The notes: generated from the letters alone by a model not told the origin. A DNA stretch of 62,596 nucleotides from an uncultured Blautia sp. (GCA_934378195.1 CAKRPO010000009.1:1-62596); one strand, 5' to 3'. Positions 44,581 through 53,657 are shown, numbered from the stretch's first letter. A program made the numbers and translations.

Positions 44581-45093
44581 ATGGCAGAACCATTTACAAC
44601 TTATAAACTGATCGTTTTATATATGGCGAAACATTCAAAGGAAACACTGACGAACTCTCAGATTTCAGAATTTATACTGGACAGAGACTACACCGATTAT
44701 TTTCAGCTCCAGAAAGTACTTTCTGAACTGACAGAGACAGAACTTCTGAGAAAGCGGACGATTTCCAACAGTTCGTATTATGAGATCACAGAAGAAGGAA
44801 AGAAGACACTTTCCTACTTTGAGAAGGAACTTTCGGGAGAGATCAAGAACGAAGTAAAAGAGTATCTGCAGACGCATGGAGGACAGGTGCAGGAGCGTAT
44901 CCTGACACCGGCAGATTATTTCACAACACCTCAGGGCAGCTATGCAGTACGCTGTCAGATCATTGAGAAAGATTCGACAGTGCTGGATCTGACACTGGCA
45001 GCACCAGGCTTAGAAGCTGCGCAGGCAATGTGCCACAGCTGGGCAAAGAAATCACAGGACATCTATGGGATGCTGATGGGAGAATTAATCTGA
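44581..45093 (+). CDS. DUF4364 winged-helix protein
   Basis: A 170-residue protein starting MAEPFTTYKLIVLYM, with an N-terminal winged-helix-like part (about 1-80, including LTNSQISEFIL and ITEEGKKTL) and a C-terminal alpha/beta part. AGAGGTGATTGAA precedes the ATG. DUF4364 proteins are common in clostridia and probably bind DNA; the target is unknown. Confidence 0.85.
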   Translation: MAEPFTTYKLIVLYMAKHSKETLTNSQISEFILDRDYTDYFQLQKVLSELTETELLRKRTISNSSYYEITEEGKKTLSYFEKELSGEIKNEVKEYLQTHGGQVQERILTPADYFTTPQGSYAVRCQIIEKDSTVLDLTLAAPGLEAAQAMCHSWAKKSQDIYGMLMGELI

Positions 45094-45127
45094 ATCACAG
45101 CCCATAATAATATAAGATAGCAACGAT

Positions 45128-45155
45128 AAAAGGCGGGGATCGATCCCCGCCTTTT
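45128..45155. terminator. Perfect bidirectional terminator
   Basis: A 28-bp perfect palindrome: AAAAGGCGGGGATC directly followed by its complement GATCCCCGCCTTTT. Serves the DUF4364 gene (plus) and rarA (minus). Confidence 0.92.
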
Positions 45156-45164
45156 CGCATATAG

Positions 45165-46478
45165 TTATCCTTTTATCTTGTGCAGATAATCTTTTATATT
45201 TTTTTCATAGCCGAGATCACCTGGCTCGTAGAAGCGTGTACCTGCAATTTCGGATGGCAGATACTGCTGATCGACATAATGATTCGGGTAATCATGTGCA
45301 TATTTGTAGCCGATACCTTTGCCAAGCTTCTCGTGACCTCCATAGTGTGCATCCTGCAGATGAACCGGAACAGTCGTTTCTGTCTTCTTTACAGAATTCA
45401 TGGCAGCAAAGATCGCATTCACAGCGGCGTTGCTCTTAGGGGCGCAGGCCATATAAGTAACTGCCTGAGAAAGGATAATCTGTGATTCCGGCATGCCGAC
45501 ACGCTCAACGGCCTGTGCAGCGGCGACAGCGACCTGTAATGCCTGTGGGTCAGCGTTTCCGATATCTTCTGAGGCAAGGATCATGATACGGCGTGCGATA
45601 AATTTGACATCTTCGCCGGCATAAAGCATCTTTGCCAGATAGTAGACCGCTGCATCTGGATCGGAGCCGCGCATACTTTTGATAAATGCAGAGATGATAT
45701 CGTAATGATTATCACCCTTTTTGTCGTATTTGATGACACGCTTCTGTATACATTCAGAAGCAACCTCCAGAGTCAGATGGATATAGCCGTCCTCACTCTT
45801 CGGCGTGGTGAGGATGCCAAGTTCTACTGCATTCAGGGCACTGCGGGCATCACCGCCTGCCATGTCAGCGAGAAAATCCAGTGCATCTTCATCAATAACG
45901 GCTCCGTAGTTTCCCATACCTTTGTCGCAGTCATTTACGGCACGCAGGATCAGGGTTCGGATATTTGCGATGCTGAGTGGCTTCAGCTCAAAGATGATCG
46001 AACGGGAAAGAAGCGCTCCGTTGACCTCGAAGTAAGGATTTTCGGTAGTTGCACCGATCAGGATGATCGTTCCATCCTCCACGAACGGGAGCAGGTAATC
46101 CTGCTGCCCCTTATTGAAGCGATGGATTTCGTCGATGAAGAGGATTGTCTTCTTGCCGTACATTCCAAGCTGATCCTGAGCTTCTTTGACAACTTCTTCC
46201 ATATCCTTCTTGCCGGCCACCGTGGCATTGATCTGTGTGAAGGTGGCACTGGTCGTGTTGGCAATTACTTTGGCAAGAGTGGTCTTTCCGGTTCCGGGTG
46301 GGCCGTAGAAGATGACAGAAGTCAGCTTATCTGCCTGGATCGCACGATACAGTAATTTATCTTTTCCTACGATATGTTCCTGACCGACGACTTCATCGAG
46401 TGTGGTCGGACGCAGACGGGAGGCCAGAGGTGACTCTCGGTCGAGCGTTTTTGATTTTGCATATTCAAATAAATCCAT
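45165..46478 (-). CDS. rarA: Replication-associated recombination ATPase RarA
   Basis: AAA+ ATPase of the clamp-loader-like RarA/MgsA/WRNIP1 family, acting at stalled forks. 437 residues with Walker A GPPGTGKTT, Walker B LFIDEIHRF, the sensor stretch GATTENP, and the C-terminal tetramerisation part with RGSDPDAA and HYGGHEKLGKG. Its own promoter lies upstream on the minus strand. Confidence 0.95.
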   Translation of the reverse strand: MDLFEYAKSKTLDRESPLASRLRPTTLDEVVGQEHIVGKDKLLYRAIQADKLTSVIFYGPPGTGKTTLAKVIANTTSATFTQINATVAGKKDMEEVVKEAQDQLGMYGKKTILFIDEIHRFNKGQQDYLLPFVEDGTIILIGATTENPYFEVNGALLSRSIIFELKPLSIANIRTLILRAVNDCDKGMGNYGAVIDEDALDFLADMAGGDARSALNAVELGILTTPKSEDGYIHLTLEVASECIQKRVIKYDKKGDNHYDIISAFIKSMRGSDPDAAVYYLAKMLYAGEDVKFIARRIMILASEDIGNADPQALQVAVAAAQAVERVGMPESQIILSQAVTYMACAPKSNAAVNAIFAAMNSVKKTETTVPVHLQDAHYGGHEKLGKGIGYKYAHDYPNHYVDQQYLPSEIAGTRFYEPGDLGYEKNIKDYLHKIKG

Positions 46479-46533
46479 AAGAGATACTCCATTCGGGTTA
46501 AATTATTTTGAAAAAATACGTACATTTGTTCTT

Positions 46534-46562
46534 AGTATACTTGATATAAAAATAAAATTCAA
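46534..46562 (-). promoter_or_regulatory. rarA promoter
   Basis: On the minus strand: TTGAAT (46562-46557), 17 bp, TATACT (46539-46534). Confidence 0.7.
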
Positions 46563-46632
46563 GATAGACAAAAAGATAGTGAGGTATGTTAATACGATAT
46601 TTTTATACACTGTTACTGAACTAAAATAGAGC

Positions 46633-46661
46633 TTGCTTTTCACATGTTAAAGTGTTAAAAT
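46633..46661 (+). promoter_or_regulatory. Promoter of the YerC gene
   Basis: TTGCTT (46633-46638), 17 bp, TAAAAT (46656-46661). Confidence 0.6.
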
Positions 46662-46713
46662 ACGATGTATATGAAACAAAACATATAATGAATGTAACTA
46701 AAGGAGCAGGGGT

Positions 46714-47028
46714 ATGGGTAAAAAAATCAGAACAGAAGAGGTTGACCATTTATTTGAAGCAATCCTTTGTCTGAAGAATAAAGAAGAGTGTTATACATTT
46801 TTTGAGGATGTATGTACGATCAATGAACTTCTTTCTCTGTCACAGCGTTTTGAAGTTGCAAAGATGCTGACAGACAAGCGCACTTATCTGGATATTTCTG
46901 AGAAGACAGGTGCTTCTACTGCAACGATCAGCCGTGTTAATCGCTCTCTCAACTATGGAAATGATGGATATGAGATGGTCTTTTCCAGAATGAAAGAAAA
47001 GAAAGCCGCAGAAAAGACTGAAGATTAA
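46714..47028 (+). CDS. YerC/YecD-family TrpR-like regulator
   Basis: A 104-residue helix-turn-helix protein of the TrpR superfamily. The segment LLSLSQRFEVAKML then ISEKTGASTATISRVNRSLNYG is the YerC hallmark and holds the recognition helix. AAAGGAGCAGGGGT precedes the ATG. In Bacillus yerC is next to pcrA; here pcrA is about 3.5 kb away. Ligand and targets unknown. Confidence 0.9.
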   Translation: MGKKIRTEEVDHLFEAILCLKNKEECYTFFEDVCTINELLSLSQRFEVAKMLTDKRTYLDISEKTGASTATISRVNRSLNYGNDGYEMVFSRMKEKKAAEKTED

Positions 47029-47060
47029 AGAATTATCATACAAAAGAATAATAATACAGA

Positions 47061-47105
47061 AAAGGAACGGTACTCTGGAGAATTCCATTGAACCGTTCCC
47101 TTTTT
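47061..47105. terminator. Bidirectional terminator, YerC / amidase
   Basis: GGAACGGT (47064-47071) pairs with ACCGTTCC (47092-47099), with AAAA on the left and TTTTT on the right. It serves the YerC gene and the convergent amidase gene. Confidence 0.85.
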
Positions 47106-47106
47106 G

Positions 47107-47130
47107 TTACAGGAAATTGCGTTGTATTGT
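47107..47130 (+). repeat. TTACRG hairpin repeat, short relative
   Basis: TTACAGGAAATTGCG followed by TTGTATTGTTT matches the first part of the copy at 34754. It too directly follows a terminator T-run. Confidence 0.5.
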
Positions 47131-48852
47131 TTACTTTTGTTTAGTTGTCATATAGGTGTAGACATCAGCAGAAATCTTTTTGATGATATTCTGAGCACTG
47201 GCATTGTTCTGAAGATTGTTTGAAAGAATGCACAGTACATATGGATGATCTTTATCAAAGACGATGGCAATGTCATTTTCTACCACACCGAGTTTGCCGG
47301 AATCTGCAAGCTCGCCGGTCTTGTTGGCTGTTGCGATACCGGATGGAACACCTGCCGGGATCTTGGCAGTCTTGGTCTGCGCCTGAAGGAGTGCAAGCAT
47401 ATCTGCAGAAGCATCTGCATTTACCAGAGAGCTGTTGTAGATTTCAGACAGAAGACGGCAGCAGTCGGAAGCACTGGTGTAATTGTCATCGGTCGGATTC
47501 GCGGCAAGGAATTCGCGTCCAAGATGAGTGAAAGTATAGCCTCGTTCCTGACAGAATTCATTGACGATGGCAGCACCTGCCTGGAAATCTCCGCCTCCGA
47601 GCCTGCGGACCAGCTCATTGGCTGCATCATTGTCGCTTACAGTGATCATACTGGTGAGGAGTGGCTTTAAGGCACTTTCGTAGTCAGAAGAAACGGTAGT
47701 TCCTTCATTTGGATAAACCAGTTTATCATAAACAGTCGCCATGATAAATGCCTTGATGACACTGGCAGACTGCATGGACTGTTCGGCATTTACGGTACTG
47801 TAGGCCTGGGTTTTGAGGTCCATGGCGGCAATTGCCCAGGATTCACCTTTGGCTTCCTGTGGGTCCGTGTAAGTCTTTTCCAGAGAATCTGTCAGATCGG
47901 CAAGATGTTCGCCGACGGCAGTGATGTCCGGTTCAACTGTCTGAAAATAAGCATCGATCCCGTCTGCGATTCCTTTTGCCATGGTTTCGTGATTGGCAGA
48001 ATTGGTAATGTACAGATCATCACTCTGATTGCTCATAAATCCCATTTCCAGAATGGCGACCGGGATCGTGCTCCAGTTGGTACCGGTCATATTATCAGCA
48101 GAGATCACGCCTTTGTTTGCAAGGCCTGTGGCATTGGAGTAGCTGTCGATGATACAGGTGGCAAGAGTGTTGCTTTTTTCGATGATGTCCTGATCCAGAT
48201 ACTGATTGGAACTGGTCGGAGCCATTGTGAGTGCACCGGCAGCAGAAGCACTGTTGTCACTGTTGGCGTGAATGCGGACTGTGATATCAGCTCCGGATTC
48301 AGTAGCGAATTCTGCACGTTCCTTATTGCTGATCGCTTTGTCATTGTCTTCGCGGGTCATGACAACTTTGTATCCACGTGAGACCAGCTCTTTCTGAAGG
48401 ACAAGGGAAACTTCGAGATTTACTTCATACTCCGGTACCTTGGAATAGTTGCCCGAGGTACCGGTTGTTGCCTTGTTCTTGGTCTGGGAAGAGCCGGGAG
48501 CCATTGGTTCCTGTGCGCTCATATCTACCCAGCTGCCCTGATGGCCTGGGTCAATGCAGACTGTAAACTGTCTGGAGGCAGAAGGCGTTGAAGAAGCGGT
48601 ATTGGCAGCAGACCAGTCGATGCCGGAAGAGGATTCGGAAGAAGTGACTGTTTCGTTTTCAGTATCTGTACTGTCAGAAAAGTCGGCTTCATTATCCTGA
48701 TCATCGGATGTATCCGCAGAAGCAGATGAAGGTGCTTTGATCATGGCCTGCCCCTGCTCACTTTCATAAGTAGGCTCCTGGGAAGCCCAGACAAGAGCCG
48801 GAAGCAGTAAGAACAGGCATCCGGCAAGAAAAACAGATAAAAATTTTTTCAT
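47131..48852 (-). CDS. Secreted N-acetylmuramoyl-L-alanine amidase fused to a class A beta-lactamase-like serine hydrolase
   Basis: A 573-residue exported protein. Signal peptide about 1-24, an acidic Ser/Thr linker (25-95), then Amidase_3 with zinc ligands H104, probably E141, and H195, plus catalytic E269 in LEMGF. A penicillin-recognising domain follows with S364-V-I-K367, S406-D-N408 and K511-T-G513. The Omega-loop Glu pattern of true class A beta-lactamases is not seen, which points to a peptidase-like or binding role. The ATG at 48852 has AGGAGG upstream; an open frame to 49116 is not used. Divergent from an SH3 protein. Confidence 0.9.
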   Translation of the reverse strand: MKKFLSVFLAGCLFLLLPALVWASQEPTYESEQGQAMIKAPSSASADTSDDQDNEADFSDSTDTENETVTSSESSSGIDWSAANTASSTPSASRQFTVCIDPGHQGSWVDMSAQEPMAPGSSQTKNKATTGTSGNYSKVPEYEVNLEVSLVLQKELVSRGYKVVMTREDNDKAISNKERAEFATESGADITVRIHANSDNSASAAGALTMAPTSSNQYLDQDIIEKSNTLATCIIDSYSNATGLANKGVISADNMTGTNWSTIPVAILEMGFMSNQSDDLYITNSANHETMAKGIADGIDAYFQTVEPDITAVGEHLADLTDSLEKTYTDPQEAKGESWAIAAMDLKTQAYSTVNAEQSMQSASVIKAFIMATVYDKLVYPNEGTTVSSDYESALKPLLTSMITVSDNDAANELVRRLGGGDFQAGAAIVNEFCQERGYTFTHLGREFLAANPTDDNYTSASDCCRLLSEIYNSSLVNADASADMLALLQAQTKTAKIPAGVPSGIATANKTGELADSGKLGVVENDIAIVFDKDHPYVLCILSNNLQNNASAQNIIKKISADVYTYMTTKQK

Positions 48853-48891
48853 AAAGATATATCCTCCTGAGAAATTCAAGCTTACAGAAAG

Positions 48892-48919
48892 TTGCTTTCT
48901 ATATGATAAACTATAATAA
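48892..48919 (+). promoter_or_regulatory. Weak candidate promoter for the SH3 gene
   Basis: TTGCTT (48892-48897), 16 bp, TAATAA (48914-48919). It overlaps the amidase promoter back to back, so the two genes could compete or be co-controlled. Confidence 0.35.
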
Positions 48920-48931
48920 AAAATTTGACAA
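48903..48931 (-). promoter_or_regulatory. Amidase gene promoter
   Basis: On the minus strand: TTGTCA (48931-48926), 17 bp, TATCAT (48908-48903). Confidence 0.65.
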
Positions 48932-48997
48932 GAACAGTTCGACTTGAATCGAAGACTTGTCGCGGGGAGAAAACTAAATACAAAGGAGGGCAACATT

Positions 48998-49726
48998 ATG
49001 AAGAAGAGATTTTCCACAATGCAGAGGTCAGGAGTCCTGAAACGTATTTTCGTATTTATGATCGCGCTTGCGCTTGCAATGCCGATGACGGTACAGACAG
49101 GATGGGCGGCAACCACTTCCTATACAGTCACGGTAGCGGACGGATATCTGGCGCTTCGTAATGCAAAGGCATACGATGACAAGAATGAAATCGGCAAGCT
49201 TTATACAGGTGATACCGTCGATGTGACTGATTCCAGCGGTAGTACTTACTGGTATGTATATGCTTCGCGCCTTAAAAAATCCGGGTATGTGAATCGTAAA
49301 TATCTGGCAAATGCATCGAGTGAGCGTACCGTAAGTGTCAAGAGCGGATATCTTGCACTTCGCAATGCGAAGGCATACAAGTCTTCGAATGAGGTTGCAG
49401 AGCTGTATACAGGCGATAAGGTCCAGATTGCAGATGCAAGTGATGGCACTTACTGGCTGGTATATGTACCGGGACTTGGAAAAGGTGGATATGTTAATAA
49501 AGACTACCTCGTAAAGGCATCGGAAGTTGTCACAAAGACAGTAAAGGTAAAGAGTGGATATCTTGCACTCCGCAATGCGAAGGCCTATGATGATGCAAAT
49601 GAGATCGGACAGCTGAATACCGGAGATACTGTTCAGGTTCAGGATTCCAGCGGAAGTACATACTGGTATGTATATTCCCCGAAGCTTGGCAAGAGCGGTT
49701 ATGTAAACAAAAATTACCTGCAGTGA
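48998..49726 (+). CDS. Secreted protein with three bacterial SH3 repeats
   Basis: A 242-residue protein: signal peptide to about residue 37 (GWA then ATT), then three near-identical SH3b repeats of about 65 residues starting near 41, 110 and 178. Each contains G-Y-L-A-L-R-N-A-K-A-Y and ends in a G-Y-V-N-x-x-Y-L motif. SH3b domains usually bind peptidoglycan. AAAGGAGGG precedes the ATG; the frame is open to 48944 without a site. No catalytic domain. The divergent amidase suggests a joint wall role (inference). Confidence 0.88.
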   Translation: MKKRFSTMQRSGVLKRIFVFMIALALAMPMTVQTGWAATTSYTVTVADGYLALRNAKAYDDKNEIGKLYTGDTVDVTDSSGSTYWYVYASRLKKSGYVNRKYLANASSERTVSVKSGYLALRNAKAYKSSNEVAELYTGDKVQIADASDGTYWLVYVPGLGKGGYVNKDYLVKASEVVTKTVKVKSGYLALRNAKAYDDANEIGQLNTGDTVQVQDSSGSTYWYVYSPKLGKSGYVNKNYLQ

Positions 49727-49741
49727 TGCAGGTAATTTTAT
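49709..49741. terminator. Bidirectional terminator with the stop codon in its loop
   Basis: AAATTACCTGCA (49711-49722) and TGCAGGTAATTT (49727-49738) form a perfect 12-bp stem with loop GTGA. The loop's TGA is the SH3 gene stop codon. Serves the convergent DUF1836 gene too. Confidence 0.85.
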
Positions 49742-49759
49742 TGTTGGCTGAACCGGTCT

Positions 49760-50380
49760 CTATTTCTTTTTTTGTTTCGGATTAGTATCTGTAGTGGCAC
49801 GAAGATCGTCGATCATCTGCTCGATCAGCATCTTCTTGACATAGACATCGAAACTGAGAAGACAGATAAAGGAAAATAATTTCAGGAAATCCCTGTCCTC
49901 TTCGGGCGCATCCTCAAAAGTGCCCTGTGCGATCTCATATCGTTCCATCAGTTCTTTCTGAAGGGCTTCAATCTGTCCCTTTTCCATACTGAAAACTTCA
50001 TTATAGATTGCGGTCAGATTCATGGCCTCTTCTGATTTGAAATATTTGTCGGTCAGTGGTCCGAGGAGTGTCTGGATATCGTTGATCGATAAAATGTTTT
50101 TGAAATAGTAGATAAAGATCAGAACCAGAAGATGTTCTCTGGAATAGCGCTTCTTTTCAGGAGAAGGAAGCAGATTATTCTTGGCATAATTGTTGATCAT
50201 GGTCTTGGTAAGAATCTTGTCATCTTCGTAGCGCTTGGAATGTGCAAGCTGTGCTTCCATGAAGGTAGTTACCTGGTCCATATAAAGATCTATATTGGGA
50301 ATATCCTCCGGCTTTATATAGCCGATCCTGGATACACGTTCCAGGATATTGCGGATCATAGATTCTGTATTTACTGACAT
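49760..50380 (-). CDS. DUF1836 protein
   Basis: A 206-residue helical protein. The part TKTMINNYAKNNLLPSPEKK with YSREHLLVLIFIYYFKNILS is the DUF1836 pattern and resembles a MerR-like winged helix; C-terminal helices follow. AAGGAGATG precedes the start. The Lys-rich C-terminus ends by the terminator. Probably a regulator; no target known. Confidence 0.82.
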   Translation of the reverse strand: MSVNTESMIRNILERVSRIGYIKPEDIPNIDLYMDQVTTFMEAQLAHSKRYEDDKILTKTMINNYAKNNLLPSPEKKRYSREHLLVLIFIYYFKNILSINDIQTLLGPLTDKYFKSEEAMNLTAIYNEVFSMEKGQIEALQKELMERYEIAQGTFEDAPEEDRDFLKLFSFICLLSFDVYVKKMLIEQMIDDLRATTDTNPKQKKK

Positions 50381-50408
50381 AAATTCATCTCCTTTGACTG
50401 TACACCTT

Positions 50409-50437
50409 ATTATATAGTTTTAAATACTACTTGTAAA
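50409..50437 (-). promoter_or_regulatory. Promoter of the DUF1836 gene
   Basis: On the minus strand: TTTACA (50437-50432), 17 bp, TATAAT (50414-50409). Confidence 0.75.
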
Positions 50438-50501
50438 TGGTTTTTGAAAATTTTATTACATATATAATGGAGCTAATAATGGAGCTTAAATAACAAATTT
50501 C

Positions 50502-50530
50502 TTTACCATGTCTCTTGTTTCATGTATAAT
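50502..50530 (+). promoter_or_regulatory. pcrA promoter
   Basis: TTTACC (50502-50507), 17 bp, TATAAT (50525-50530). Confidence 0.65.
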
Positions 50531-50601
50531 AGAAAGACAGCATGAAAACATCAGTTCGGATTTCGGAATCCGAATGAAAGCAATAAAACAGGAGTAAAGA
50601 A

Positions 50602-52836
50602 ATGAATACGATCTATGATACATTAAATGACCGCCAGAAAGAAGCGGTCTTACATACAGAGGGACCACTTCTGATCCTCGCCGGAGCCGGATCAGGCAAG
50701 ACCAGAGTTCTGACACACAGGATCGCATATCTGATCGCAGAGAAAGGCGTGAATCCGTGGAATATTCTGGCAATCACTTTTACAAATAAAGCAGCCCATG
50801 AGATGAGAGAGCGTGTGGATAAGATTGCAGGAAGCGATGGGGGAAGTGTCTGGGTATCTACTTTCCATTCTACCTGTGTGAGAATCCTCAGACGCCATAT
50901 TGACCGTCTGGGCTATGACAATAATTTTACAATCTATGATGCAGATGATCAGAAGACCCTGATCAAAGAAATCTGTCGCAAGATGAATATTGACACCAAG
51001 AAGGTGAGGGAGCGTGCACTTCTGGCACAGATTTCTCATGCCAAGGATGAGCTTCTGACTCCGGATGAGATGGAGATGAATGCAGGTGCTGACTTTAATC
51101 AGAAGAGAGCGGCACAGGTGTATCGTGAATATCAGGCGGCACTGCACAGGAACAATGCCCTTGATTTTGATGATCTGATCTGCAAGACCGTAGAGCTCTT
51201 TCAGAATTGTGGAGATGTGCTGCAGTCTTATCAGGAGCGTTTTCAGTATATTATGGTAGATGAATATCAGGATACCAATACAGCACAGTTCAAGTTTGTC
51301 AGTCTTCTGGCATCCAGATATGAGAATCTGTGTGTAGTGGGTGATGATGATCAGTCTATTTATAAGTTCCGTGGAGCCAATATCGGCAATATCCTGGGGT
51401 TTGAGCGTGTATTTCCGAATGCAAAGGTTATCCGCCTGGAACAGAATTACCGTTCCACCCAGAATATCCTGAATGCAGCGAATGGTGTGATCGCGAATAA
51501 CACCGAACGTAAGGAAAAGACGCTCTGGACAGAGAATCCGGAAGGGGAGAAGATTCATTTCCGTCAGTTTATGAACGGTTATGAAGAGGCAGAATATGTA
51601 GTTGGAGATATTGCCAGACGTCACAGGGAAGGCGCAGCAGATTACCGCAGCTGTGCAGTTCTTTACCGTACCAACGCACAGTCTCGTCTTTTTGAAGAAA
51701 AATGCCTGCTTGCGAATATCCCGTATAAAATCGTAGGTGGTGTAAACTTCTATGCACGTAAAGAAATCAAGGATCTTCTGTGTTATCTGAAGACAGTAGA
51801 CAATGCGGCAGATGATCTTGCAGTCAGAAGAATCCTGAATGTGCCGAAGCGCGGGATCGGAGCGACAACCGTCGGCAGGATCCAGGATTATGCAGATATG
51901 ATGAACATCAGCTTTTATGATGCACTTCGTGTAGCAGAAGAAGTGCCTTCGATCGGACGAAGTTTATCCAAAGTGGACGGATTCGTTACGTTTATCCAGT
52001 CGCTCAAGAGCAAGGCACAGGCATATTCTGTATCTGAGCTTCTGGAAGAGATCATTGATCTGACTGGTTATGTGGATGAGCTGAAAGCAGAAGATACCGA
52101 GGAATCCAGAGCCAGAATTGAGAATATCGACGAGCTGATCTCCAAGACGGTTTCCTATGAAGAGGCGATGAAGGCCGAGGAGAGAGAAGCGACGCTGTCT
52201 GGTTTCCTGGAGGAGATTGCTCTGATCGCAGACATTGATTCTGTAGATGAGAATCAGGATTATGTTGTGCTGATGACATTGCACAGTGCCAAGGGACTGG
52301 AGTTTCCTTATGTTTATCTGGCAGGAATGGAAGATGGCATGTTCCCAAGCAGCATGTGTATCTTTTCCGGAGACCAGTCGGATATGGAAGAAGAGCGCCG
52401 ACTGTGTTATGTAGGAATCACCAGAGCCATGAAGGAACTGACTCTGACCAGTGCACAGCAGCGTATGGTACGCGGTGAGACACAGTATAACCGCATGTCC
52501 AGGTTTGTACGTGAAATTCCTCGAGAGCTGGTAGACCTTGGACATACCGTTACAGAGCACAAGCCAAAGATACCGGAGACAAAGTCACCGCTCAACAGTT
52601 ATCTGCAGATGAAGAAAAACTTCCACACGAAGGCATTTCAGCCACAGAATTTCAAGGTGACGAAGGCAGATACACTGGATTACGGCGTAGGCGATACGGT
52701 TCGACATATCAAATTTGGTGTGGGAATCGTCAAAGATATCGTAGAGGGTGGCAGAGATTATGAAGTGACGGTAGATTTTGATAAAGTCGGAGTCAAGAAA
52801 ATGTTTGCAGCTTTTGCGAAACTTAAGAAAATCTGA
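50602..52836 (+). CDS. pcrA: ATP-dependent DNA helicase PcrA
   Basis: UvrD/Rep-family superfamily 1 helicase (744 residues) used in repair and rolling-circle replication. Walker A GAGSGKT (28-34), DEYQDTN (220-226), GDDDQSIYKFRGA, and later LMTLHSAKGLEF and VGITRAM are all present. The C-terminal region carries the PcrA/UvrD tudor-like end (GDTVRHIKFGVGIV). No ligase gene follows, unlike the Bacillus pcrA-ligA order. Confidence 0.96.
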   Translation: MNTIYDTLNDRQKEAVLHTEGPLLILAGAGSGKTRVLTHRIAYLIAEKGVNPWNILAITFTNKAAHEMRERVDKIAGSDGGSVWVSTFHSTCVRILRRHIDRLGYDNNFTIYDADDQKTLIKEICRKMNIDTKKVRERALLAQISHAKDELLTPDEMEMNAGADFNQKRAAQVYREYQAALHRNNALDFDDLICKTVELFQNCGDVLQSYQERFQYIMVDEYQDTNTAQFKFVSLLASRYENLCVVGDDDQSIYKFRGANIGNILGFERVFPNAKVIRLEQNYRSTQNILNAANGVIANNTERKEKTLWTENPEGEKIHFRQFMNGYEEAEYVVGDIARRHREGAADYRSCAVLYRTNAQSRLFEEKCLLANIPYKIVGGVNFYARKEIKDLLCYLKTVDNAADDLAVRRILNVPKRGIGATTVGRIQDYADMMNISFYDALRVAEEVPSIGRSLSKVDGFVTFIQSLKSKAQAYSVSELLEEIIDLTGYVDELKAEDTEESRARIENIDELISKTVSYEEAMKAEEREATLSGFLEEIALIADIDSVDENQDYVVLMTLHSAKGLEFPYVYLAGMEDGMFPSSMCIFSGDQSDMEEERRLCYVGITRAMKELTLTSAQQRMVRGETQYNRMSRFVREIPRELVDLGHTVTEHKPKIPETKSPLNSYLQMKKNFHTKAFQPQNFKVTKADTLDYGVGDTVRHIKFGVGIVKDIVEGGRDYEVTVDFDKVGVKKMFAAFAKLKKI

Positions 52837-52867
52837 GTTTTTTTTGTAGCATGAAACATTATATTTT

Positions 52868-52890
52868 TCTTAAGAAATCTTAAAGTTTCT
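52868..52890 (+). promoter_or_regulatory. TCTTAA direct repeats upstream of the lipid operon
   Basis: TCTTAAG at 52868 and TCTTAAAG at 52878 are 10 bp apart and lie 15-30 bp upstream of the -35. One-turn direct repeats here are typical of OmpR-type response-regulator sites. The regulator is unknown. Confidence 0.4.
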
Positions 52891-52899
52891 GTACTGTGG

Positions 52900-52928
52900 T
52901 TGTTTTACTTCCTGAGGAATGCTATACT
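52900..52928 (+). promoter_or_regulatory. Promoter of the PAP2-flippase-pssA-psd operon
   Basis: TTGTTT (52900-52905), 17 bp, TATACT (52923-52928), with TGC before the -10 as a partial extended element. Confidence 0.7.
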
Positions 52929-52957
52929 GGATACATGAAATCTGAAGGGAGTACAGA

Positions 52958-53650
52958 ATGAAAAAGATTTTGAAAGGCCTCACGAGAATACTCCCTGCTT
53001 ATGGGATTTTTCCAGTTGTTTTTTCTTTTGTATTTAATTGTCTTGTTTATTCAGGTTCCAGAATGATCGCAGGCGGATGGCCGCATCACAATATCGAAAC
53101 TGCTGTGGATAAGGGACTTCCTTTTGTCCCACAGTTCCTGATCGTCTATTTTGGCTGTTATCTGTTCTGGGCCGTCAATTACATTCTGATTGCCAGGCAG
53201 GATCGACACAGTGTGTATCAGTTTTTTACAGGAGATTTTATATCAAGATGTATCTGCCTTGGTTTCTTTCTTTTGTATCCCACCACGAATACAAGACCGG
53301 TGATCACAGACTCAGGATTATGGAATCAGCTTGCTTTGTGGCTGTACTCGATTGATGCGCCAGACAATCTGTTTCCGTCTATTCATTGTCTGGTCAGCTG
53401 GTTCTGTTATCTGGGCATCCGCGGAAGAAAAGAGATTCCGGTATGGTATCAGAGAGTATCGATGATTATTGCGGTTCTGGTGTTTGCATCTACACTGCTG
53501 ACGAAGCAGCACGTGATCGTTGATGTGGCAGGTGGAATCCTTCTGGCAGAATTCTGTATTCGGATTGGCAGAAAGACAAATCTGTACAAGAAATATGAGA
53601 GATTTGGCAGCAGAATCGAACAGGCGATCTTAAGGATGACAGAAGGGTGA
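52958..53650 (+). CDS. PAP2-superfamily membrane phosphatase/transferase
   Basis: A 230-residue membrane protein with about six helices. Variant PAP2 motifs: NTRP, SIHC with His143 (replacing PSGH), and H185-V-I-V-D189. The SIHC form is closer to inositol-phosphotransferase-like PAP2 enzymes than to plain phosphatidate phosphatases. It heads a four-gene lipid operon. The substrate, a lipid phosphate or phospholipid head group, is inferred. Confidence 0.85.
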   Translation: MKKILKGLTRILPAYGIFPVVFSFVFNCLVYSGSRMIAGGWPHHNIETAVDKGLPFVPQFLIVYFGCYLFWAVNYILIARQDRHSVYQFFTGDFISRCICLGFFLLYPTTNTRPVITDSGLWNQLALWLYSIDAPDNLFPSIHCLVSWFCYLGIRGRKEIPVWYQRVSMIIAVLVFASTLLTKQHVIVDVAGGILLAEFCIRIGRKTNLYKKYERFGSRIEQAILRMTEG

Positions 53651-53657
53651 GCTGCTT

